NCBI GenBank assembly: GCA_044226865.1
Contig: JBGAGE010000003.1
Location: 509,935-573,934 of the forward strand
Length of the DNA: 64,000 nucleotides
Direction: 5' to 3'
Source of the DNA: TMP-86 sp044226865
GTDB lineage: Bacteria; Pseudomonadota; Gammaproteobacteria; Steroidobacterales; Steroidobacteraceae
Shown one piece after another: positions 57,720-64,000 of this stretch. Below the pieces are notes generated by a model. The model was not told the origin of the DNA and ran no database searches. It saw only the letters and a program-made list of their open reading frames with translations. The translations under genes were made by a program, and so were the position numbers. The stretch's first letter is position 1. Each line of letters begins with the position of its first letter.

Positions 57720-59603
57720 CTACGAAGCTGCTTGACTGTTGATTGGCGCGTAGCCCGCAAACTTTGTCTTCAGAATTCCCTGTCCGTGCGCCGAGGCGTA
57801 GAGAATCGCGGTGTACTTAAAGGTTTCTGCAAAGGGAACCTGCCCCACGAACACGGAGATCCCGTCCTTGGGCGAGGGATCAGCGAATGTCGCTCTCATC
57901 TTGACAAGGTCTCTATAAATCTGCGATGCGTAGCGCTCAGGAACACTGATTTGAAAATCCATCATCGGCTCGAGCAACCTTGTCCCTGACTGCTCCAAAG
58001 CGCGCGAGAAGGCCAACGGGGTAACGATCTTGAAATCTCCCGGCTGCGTTCCGAGATCGTATTTTGAGTGACCATCCAACACCGTGAACCGAAAATCCGT
58101 CACTTCCCATCCTTGAAGCCCTTTTCGCCGAGAATTCTCTAATATCTCCGGAATCTGCTTCATGAACTTATGGTAGATCTTCTCAGCCTTCACTTGCGAT
58201 GCGAACTCGACCCCTCTGCCCAACGGAAGCGGCTCCACCCTGACGTGAATGTCGGCATAGCCGTGAGTTCGATACTCGATGATCGATTCCCCGACACCGA
58301 CAGGGGTTTCCTTATAGAGAACTCTCGGTTCCGAGAATTGCGCGTCTATGCCGAATCGTCTGTGCAGCAGATCGCGAACGATTTCCATCTGCACCTCACC
58401 AAAGAATCTCACGCTAATCTCGCGCTGCTCTTCTAGCCATTCCACATTGAGAAGCGGGTCCTCGTCCTCCAGTTGCCGCAGCGCTAGGAGCAACTCATTC
58501 CATTGATGGGCCTTTTCGGGAACGATGCGTGCCGACAACATGGGTTCCGTGGGGACCGGAGCATCGGGCACCGCATAGCTGCTTCCCAATATGTGCCCAA
58601 CTTTTGAATGCCGCAAACCAAAGAGCATTCCAATATCGCCAGCCTCTAAGGCATCGACATTCTCGTATTCTCCGCCGACCGACAACTTGAGTACTCGAGA
58701 CACTCGTTCATCGCCCTCCATGGACGCACTGGCCACCACCTCGGCACGGCCGATGCGTCCCTCAAAAATGCGCACATGTGTCACTCGCCCATTGGGACCA
58801 CCGGTCTCAATCTTGAAGACGACCGCTGACAAAGGATTGGATGGTTTTCCGACCGGCGGCGGTAGGTAATCAATAATCGCATCGAGCACTTCCGGCACCC
58901 CAATCCCCGCCATTGCCGCGCCAAAGTACACTGGGAACGCGCTCCCGCGCCGACAGTGATCCACGATCCTTGGCTTGATATCCGCCCAGTCGAAAGACTC
59001 GTTACGCGCGTACTTTTCAAGAAGCGCGTCATCCGTACCCGCCAGACTCTCCCCTAGAATACCGAGCCCACGGGCGGTTTCGTACGCCGGCCGCACGAAT
59101 GGACTTCTCGTTTCGATATCCCCGTATATCTGCATCGGCAGGACGGCAGGAGAAAGAACCGTCCGCATCTCATTGAACAATTCGCCGGGACGAGACCCCA
59201 TACGATCCAACTTGTTAACAAAGATCAGTGTCGGAATTCGTAGCTCGCGAAGTGCGGTCCAGATTGTCAGTGTTTGGAGCTGAACGCCTTCCACGGATGA
59301 GACGACTAGAATTGCGCCGTCCAACACCCGCAAGGATCGCTCCACCTCTGCATAGAAATCCGCGTGACCGGGCGTATCGACGACACGGACCGACACGCCG
59401 CGCCATTCAAGCGCCGTGGAGGCCGCGCGAACCGAAATGCCCCGTTCTCGCTCAACGTCCATCGAATCCGTATTCGAGGTCCCCTCATCGACGCTGCCAA
59501 CGCGCCTGATGGCGCCGCCCGCATACAACAATTGCTCCGTCAGCGTGGTCTTGCCGGCATCCACGTGGGCAAGGATGCCAATATTTCTAATTTTGTCGGC
59601 CAT
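57720..59603 (-). CDS. TetM/OtrA-like ribosomal protection GTPase
   Basis: This 627-residue translational GTPase is of EF-G size and related to tetracycline ribosomal protection proteins. The G1 motif ILAHVDAGKTTLTEQLLYAG, the DTPGHADFYAEVERSL block and NKLD in TLIFVNKLDRMGSR are present. GTSNTDSMDVERERGISVRA gives the switch region. The later domains (SARIVPEKAHQWNELLLALR, DPLLNVEWLEEQREISVRFF) have TetM order. It would release a ribosome-bound inhibitor, or act in another ribosome-related role. It is the last gene of an apparent operon with MFS and BKACE genes. Whether it confers resistance is unknown. Confidence 0.9.
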   Translation of the reverse strand: MADKIRNIGILAHVDAGKTTLTEQLLYAGGAIRRVGSVDEGTSNTDSMDVERERGISVRAASTALEWRGVSVRVVDTPGHADFYAEVERSLRVLDGAILVVSSVEGVQLQTLTIWTALRELRIPTLIFVNKLDRMGSRPGELFNEMRTVLSPAVLPMQIYGDIETRSPFVRPAYETARGLGILGESLAGTDDALLEKYARNESFDWADIKPRIVDHCRRGSAFPVYFGAAMAGIGVPEVLDAIIDYLPPPVGKPSNPLSAVVFKIETGGPNGRVTHVRIFEGRIGRAEVVASASMEGDERVSRVLKLSVGGEYENVDALEAGDIGMLFGLRHSKVGHILGSSYAVPDAPVPTEPMLSARIVPEKAHQWNELLLALRQLEDEDPLLNVEWLEEQREISVRFFGEVQMEIVRDLLHRRFGIDAQFSEPRVLYKETPVGVGESIIEYRTHGYADIHVRVEPLPLGRGVEFASQVKAEKIYHKFMKQIPEILENSRRKGLQGWEVTDFRFTVLDGHSKYDLGTQPGDFKIVTPLAFSRALEQSGTRLLEPMMDFQISVPERYASQIYRDLVKMRATFADPSPKDGISVFVGQVPFAETFKYTAILYASAHGQGILKTKFAGYAPINSQAAS

Positions 59604-59641
59604 GAATGATTGCGTTAGATGCTGAAGATTGTTGGAACCAC

Positions 59642-60511
59642 TCAGATAGCCAGCATTTCCCGCGCCTCATCGGCCGTCGCAATGCTCCCTCCCAAGTCCT
59701 CCACAATTCGAATCGCTTTCTCCACCAATTCCGCGTTGTCCTGGCACAGTTCACCACGACGGATGTGGAGGTTATCTTCCATGCCTACCCGGACGTTGCC
59801 GCCAAGCAGGAAAGACTGCGCCACCATCGGAAACTCATGCCGACCTACTCCAAAAGCGCCCCACATACAGTCACTTGGCAACTGCGAAACCAGGTACGCC
59901 AAGGTCGCGGGGTTGGCCATGGCGCCAAAGCGGACCCCCAGTACAAACTGAATCATCAAAGGACTCTTGAGCACGCCCGTATCCAGGAGATGGCGTGCCA
60001 TTTGCAGATCGCCCGTATCAAAGATTTCGATCTCTGGCCTCACTCCGGCCGCATAGATGCGACCCGCCATGGCGTGCACGCTGCTTGGAGAATTGATGAC
60101 CGCCGCCGTGCCCGACCACATCGTATTCAGATCCAGTGTGCATATAGGAGGCCGCAGCTTCTCCACATGTGCCACGCGTAAGCTTGGTGCGCAGAGAGTT
60201 GTACCCTCGGCGGCCTTACTTGGAATCTCCGTATCTGGTACAAAGCGCCCGCCTTCACCGGTGGTCAGGTTAAGAATGACCTTACTGTCTTTCTCTACGA
60301 TCCTGTCGACGAGCTCCTCGTAAAGCGCCAGTTTCATCGATCCACGACCGGTTTCGGGGTCCCGCACGTGGAGATGAACGATGGCCGCTCCGGCGGCGGC
60401 GGCAGCAATTGCCGCGTTTGCGATTTGCTCAGGCGTAACTGGCAACCTAGGATGTTGATCGACGCGCGTTAAATTTCCCGTGACTGCACAGGTCAGAATT
60501 GTCTTACGCAT
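59642..60511 (-). CDS. DUF849/BKACE beta-keto acid cleavage enzyme
   Basis: This 289-residue TIM-barrel enzyme is of the 3-keto-5-aminohexanoate cleavage type. The zinc ligands are seen in AGAAIVHLHVRDPETGRGSM (HLH), then KVILNLTTGEGGR and the Glu in YAAGVRPEIEIFDTGDL. It condenses a beta-keto acid with acetyl-CoA to give acetoacetate and a new CoA ester. The actual keto acid is not known. It lies 33 bp after the MFS gene and 38 bp before the TetM-like gene. Confidence 0.92.
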   Translation of the reverse strand: MRKTILTCAVTGNLTRVDQHPRLPVTPEQIANAAIAAAAAGAAIVHLHVRDPETGRGSMKLALYEELVDRIVEKDSKVILNLTTGEGGRFVPDTEIPSKAAEGTTLCAPSLRVAHVEKLRPPICTLDLNTMWSGTAAVINSPSSVHAMAGRIYAAGVRPEIEIFDTGDLQMARHLLDTGVLKSPLMIQFVLGVRFGAMANPATLAYLVSQLPSDCMWGAFGVGRHEFPMVAQSFLLGGNVRVGMEDNLHIRRGELCQDNAELVEKAIRIVEDLGGSIATADEAREMLAI

Positions 60512-60544
60512 TGCACACCCACTTCATCGCAACCCATCGATCAA

Positions 60545-61765
60545 TCACCATCGGAGTCGGCGCCTAACGGCGTCCGAACACAGAACCATGGAAACGACCA
60601 TCCCCGCTGCGCTCATGACGACAGTCGCCGCAAGCACCCAGGAGAAATCGGTTCCCCGCACCAGCAGACCCATCAAGGCTGGACCAACCATATAGCCAAG
60701 CTTTCCAACCGCATAAAGTAGGATCACAAGACGACCGGAGCTATCCAAGGTGTTGCACTGAACCAGCATTAGCGGCAATCCCAGACTCCAAAGGAAAATA
60801 AACAAGCAAGCTGCGGCCACGAAAACCGGGAACTGAACACTGGAGTACAGCATACCGACGCAGACAAGATCGCCAGCCAAAACAAGAGCAAAGGCCAGCA
60901 GCGGGCCCACCCATGTGGATAACGCCTTGGCGCCCAATGCACCCGCAATTCCACAAAGCGACGACAACGCCAGCGCCTCGCCTATCTCAGCACCTGACAA
61001 CCCTCCAGCGGCCCCGATTCGCTCAATAAACGTCCACATCCCGCCCTGCGACATGAAAAAGAGCAGCGCTCCAAGCAGCACCACGAAGGTCAACACAACA
61101 TGATCAGAGGCCTCGTTTTGAGTTGCGTCTTCCGCGCCTCGATCTCTGCCTCTCGACGGATGCGCTGACAACGCGATCAATCCGGAGGCGGACAATACCG
61201 CCAGTGCCACAAACAAACCGTCGAGGCCGCCGACAGAACGCACGGCTGGAAGAACTAGGAAGCCAATACTGGAGACGATCATCTCCGTTGCAACAAAATA
61301 GCCGAACACCGTGTCCGCCTTTTTATTGTCACTGAGACAGGCAACACCAACCGCAATCAGCATTCCGCCGGCGAGGCCATCGACGGAGCGGGCGAGAATC
61401 ATCGGGAGCAGCGAGCGAATGGACATCGAGGCTACATTGGCCAAGATCATGATGACGCATGATAGAAGTATCAACCGACGCCAATCTCTGCGGCGTAGTT
61501 GAAATGCAGCAATAGCGTTTGCAAGCGCCATTCCTCCGGCTTCTGCGCCGGCGACGAGACCGAGCTCTTCGCTCGAAAAGTTCAGCTCCTCCGCCATGCC
61601 GCCCACAATAAGCGGCATGAACATGTAAGCAATCACACCGACAACGGCAACCCAGATGGCCGACGCAGTTGCTGCAGGCGTACTCCAGACATCTATAACA
61701 ATCGCGGATGGCGATTTATCTAAGGCGAAATTAGTTGACTCATCTGTCACCGTGCGACAGAGCAT
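60545..61765 (-). CDS. MFS transporter
   Basis: This is a 406-residue major facilitator with twelve predicted helices, such as AIWVAVVGVIAYMFMPLIVG, LILLSCVIMILANVASMSIR and VVLTFVVLLGALLFFMSQGG, and a cytoplasmic loop of about 30 polar residues in the middle (LSAHPSRGRDRGAEDATQNE). The sugar-transporter-like motif is weak. It would carry the substrate or product of the neighbouring enzymes. It is divergent from the decarboxylase gene with 159 bp between starts. Confidence 0.88.
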   Translation of the reverse strand: MLCRTVTDESTNFALDKSPSAIVIDVWSTPAATASAIWVAVVGVIAYMFMPLIVGGMAEELNFSSEELGLVAGAEAGGMALANAIAAFQLRRRDWRRLILLSCVIMILANVASMSIRSLLPMILARSVDGLAGGMLIAVGVACLSDNKKADTVFGYFVATEMIVSSIGFLVLPAVRSVGGLDGLFVALAVLSASGLIALSAHPSRGRDRGAEDATQNEASDHVVLTFVVLLGALLFFMSQGGMWTFIERIGAAGGLSGAEIGEALALSSLCGIAGALGAKALSTWVGPLLAFALVLAGDLVCVGMLYSSVQFPVFVAAACLFIFLWSLGLPLMLVQCNTLDSSGRLVILLYAVGKLGYMVGPALMGLLVRGTDFSWVLAATVVMSAAGMVVSMVLCSDAVRRRLRW

Positions 61766-61924
61766 AACTCAATGTTTGCGCAAATCCATCGACTAATACC
61801 AGATCAAGCGTCGTGTCCGAAATGGGCATTTCTTGCGTAGATAATGACAATCGGTCACTTCAACCCGACACCTATAATTGGCCATTCACGGTGATTCGAT
61901 TTCATCTGGCGGGGAGTTTAGAGA

Positions 61925-63349
61925 ATGTCGATACGGGCGGACAATAGCGCTCTTAGCACAAGAAACGGGCACCTTTTCATCGATGAGTGCGATACCGTCG
62001 ACCTTGCTAAACGCTTCGGCACGCCTCTTTTCGTCGTTTCTGAAACCCGGCTCCGCGAAAACTATCGAACTTTTTCTTCTGCGTTCAAAAACGCATGGAC
62101 GGACGGTCCCGTTCGCGTTCTGCCTTCGATCAAAGCGAGCCCCCTATTGGCAATCCAGCGCATTCTTACCGACGAAGGGGCAGGATGTGATGTATTTGGA
62201 TTTGGAGAATTTGAACTGGCAGTGCGCGCAGGCGTTCCCTTTAGCGCCATCTCGCTAAATGGATCGATCAAGGATCGGACAGTCATACGTCGCGCCGTTG
62301 AATCAGGCGCACGGATCGTCCTGGATAGTCCGCGCGAGCTAGACCTGTGCGAAGAGGAAGCCATCGCCACGGGACGCCGCGCGCAGGTGCTGTTTCGTCT
62401 GAAACCATTCCTGAAAGAATTAGATTTGCCATCGGACTACGTCCCACAGTATGCGATTCGCGACCTCCTCCAACTCATCAAATACGGGATACCAAGCTCC
62501 GATTTGCCGGCGATGTCGCGAAAAGTCGCCGCGTCGCCGCACTTAAACCTTCTGGGCGTTCACGCTCACATGGGTCGCCACAGCAAACGTGCCGACGTCT
62601 GGAGATCCTGGGTGCGCCATACCGCGCTAATGATCAGGGAAATCGGCGAGGCTATCCCGCGCTGGACTCCTCAAATCATCAACATCGGCGGCGGCTTTGC
62701 CAGTCTCCCGGACCTTGACACGGACGTTGCCATCAAGGGCTACGAGGCGCCTTCCCTGGCTCTGATCGCAACCGAGATCTCAGCGGCCTTACGAGAGTCC
62801 CTGCGCGAAATTGACGTATCGCCTGCTGGTATCTGCTTGGAGCTGGAGCCTGGCCGGAGCATTCACTGCGACACCGGGATCCATTTGACAAGCGTCCGAA
62901 ACATCAAGCGCGAAAATCAGAACATCAACAGGACCTGGGTGGAGGTGGACACCTCACAAATGTTCCTTGGGATCAGCGGGGCCAATTTCGACGGGCCAAA
63001 GTTCGATTTGGTCACCGCCAGTCGGGCTGACGCGCAATGCAGCACAAAGGTGGACATCGTCGGGCAGACCTGCAACCTGGAACTGCTTTTTCACGACGTG
63101 CTAATGCCGCCACTTGCGGTTGGCGATACTCTAGCGCTTCTGAACACCGGGTCCTACATCGAATCCTGCACGCGCAACTTCAATGCGCTGCCGCGTCCTG
63201 GCACTGTCCTGGTCAACAAGGATCAAGCCGATATGATCAAGAGACACGAAAGCATCGACGAAGTGTTTTCCAGGGACGTCGTTCCAACGCGCCTTCAGGC
63301 AGCAAGATCAACCGGCGCCGCGGCGACCCCTAAAGTCCAACGGCGTTAG
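61925..63349 (+). CDS. PLP fold-type III decarboxylase (DAP/ornithine decarboxylase-like)
   Basis: This is a 474-residue protein. The PLP lysine is in LPSIKASPLLA, the phosphate-binding GGG in INIGGGFASL and the Glu-Pro-Gly-Arg in ELEPGRSIHC. LLGVHAHMGRHS gives the active-site His, and GQTCNLELLFHD has the Cys that completes the second subunit's site. These are the marks of group IV amino acid decarboxylases such as LysA. It may act on another diamino acid, because the neighbours are not lysine-pathway genes. Its last 42 bp overlap the convergent AraC gene. Confidence 0.88.
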   Translation: MSIRADNSALSTRNGHLFIDECDTVDLAKRFGTPLFVVSETRLRENYRTFSSAFKNAWTDGPVRVLPSIKASPLLAIQRILTDEGAGCDVFGFGEFELAVRAGVPFSAISLNGSIKDRTVIRRAVESGARIVLDSPRELDLCEEEAIATGRRAQVLFRLKPFLKELDLPSDYVPQYAIRDLLQLIKYGIPSSDLPAMSRKVAASPHLNLLGVHAHMGRHSKRADVWRSWVRHTALMIREIGEAIPRWTPQIINIGGGFASLPDLDTDVAIKGYEAPSLALIATEISAALRESLREIDVSPAGICLELEPGRSIHCDTGIHLTSVRNIKRENQNINRTWVEVDTSQMFLGISGANFDGPKFDLVTASRADAQCSTKVDIVGQTCNLELLFHDVLMPPLAVGDTLALLNTGSYIESCTRNFNALPRPGTVLVNKDQADMIKRHESIDEVFSRDVVPTRLQAARSTGAAATPKVQRR

Positions 63350-64000
63350 ACCCGTGTGGCGCTTGAATGCGCGATGAAAATTGGACGACTCACAATAGCC
63401 GACCAAGAATCCGATTTGCTCCACCGACAAGGTCGTGTCCGCCAGGTACTGGCTGGCGATACCCATTCGAACCTCCTGCGAAATCTCTCGAAAACTCAGA
63501 TTGAGATCCGCAAGTCGTCGACTCAAATTGCGTGGACTAACCCGCAGCTTTTTGGCAACTTCCGGAAGATCTGGAAAGCGCCCTGGTGCATTGATCATGA
63601 TCCGACGAACGGAGTCCAAAATGGTGTGCCCTTGGTCAACGGTCTTCAGCAAGCGCGCACATTCTTCTTCGCAAATCCTCGCCGCATGATCGTTAGCAAG
63701 GCTGAGCGGAACATCCAACAAGTGCTTGCTGAATCGGAACTCGTTTGCCTCACATCCAAATGAAATTGGACACCGAAATAGCTCCTCATACAACTTGCCA
63801 TACGGGGGTTCGTCCCACGTCACCCGAATACCCGAAGCACCGGCCTTGGAACCGAAGAAATTCTCCAAAATCCTCTGCCAGATTGCCAATGTCTGCTCGA
63901 CATCGTACCGGTACGTTCTACCCAGCAATACAAGTGGCTCCACTACCACGGACACCTCATCGCCCTCAACCACATACCGAATGTGTAGGACCGGATCGGT
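63308..64000 (-). CDS. AraC-family regulator (5' end beyond window)
   Basis: The frame is open to the right edge, so the N-terminus is not seen. The visible 230 residues include part of an AraC-type ligand domain (DEPPYGKLYEELFRCPISFG, then CEANEFRFSKHLLDVPLS) and the C-terminal double HTH (FPDLPEVAKKLRVSPRNLSR, RLADLNLSFREI and IGFLVGYCESSNFHRAFKRH, then TGLTPLDFR). It likely regulates the decarboxylase or the divergent MFS operon. The effector is unknown. Confidence 0.93.
   Translation of the reverse strand, partial: TDPVLHIRYVVEGDEVSVVVEPLVLLGRTYRYDVEQTLAIWQRILENFFGSKAGASGIRVTWDEPPYGKLYEELFRCPISFGCEANEFRFSKHLLDVPLSLANDHAARICEEECARLLKTVDQGHTILDSVRRIMINAPGRFPDLPEVAKKLRVSPRNLSRRLADLNLSFREISQEVRMGIASQYLADTTLSVEQIGFLVGYCESSNFHRAFKRHTGLTPLDFRGRRGAG

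Overview
The window reads as chromosomal DNA of a gammaproteobacterium that carries a large integrated conjugative element. The tRNA genes encode their own CCA ends, TonB receptor, Tat and Trb-type genes are present, and base composition is moderately GC-rich. A xanthomonad or Nevskiales/Steroidobacter-like host would fit, but no rRNA or core ribosomal gene is present to prove it.

Layout. 1-3358: an oxidative catabolic locus with a TonB receptor cut by the window edge, a class I cytochrome c, a Tat-exported FAD amine oxidase and a divergent TetR regulator with two operator copies. 3796-4686: a NERD nuclease-like gene near the end of the mobile element. 4848-23127: the conjugation and maintenance backbone of a Tn4371-like ICE, almost all on the minus strand and joined by 4-bp overlaps. 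It runs DUF2285 regulator, AlpA-like HTH, RepA, ParA, an RHH protein, DUF2840, TraF peptidase, relaxase, TraG, a CopG-like protein, TrbB-C-D-E-J-L-F-G-I and DUF2274. 23423-27615: three tandem DUF6502-like paralogues under two matching operator-promoters, a 59-residue CsrA, an SRAP protein and two Cys-motif proteins. 28072-36776: metabolic and resistance cargo (CYTH, Nudix, LysE, hydrolases, a GFA protein, a class A beta-lactamase, a nuclease lipoprotein) with two broken genes. 36882-40723: ArdC, a small unknown protein and RadC, each preceded by strongly self-complementary DNA, then a small membrane protein and an XRE regulator that share a 22-bp perfect inverted repeat. 41195-51676: a defence block with type I restriction-modification (HsdR-M-S), DUF3644, a SEC-C/nuclease protein and DUF2971. 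51666-52670: a tyrosine integrase lacking its N-terminal domain, next to the 3' end of a tRNA-Lys gene.

52818-53189 holds four minus-strand tRNA genes (transcribed Pro-Arg-His-Lys). A second, full-length P4-type integrase follows at 53362-54942. A 45-nt displaced 3' half of a tRNA-Pro(CGG) gene at 55777-55821 marks another integration boundary. From 56352 to the end is apparently chromosomal metabolism: a class III aminotransferase, a TetM-like GTPase, a DUF849/BKACE enzyme, an MFS carrier, a DAP-decarboxylase-like enzyme and an AraC regulator.

Working together, the Tra/Trb genes would move the element, while ArdC and RadC would act early in a recipient. The restriction-modification block would defend the host. 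The shortened integrase suggests the element may not excise by itself. The most unusual signals are the foldback DNA preceding each putative leading-region gene, the three DUF6502-like paralogues, and the HTH/small-membrane-protein pair with its triple operator. All assignments come from reading the sequence; no database search was possible.
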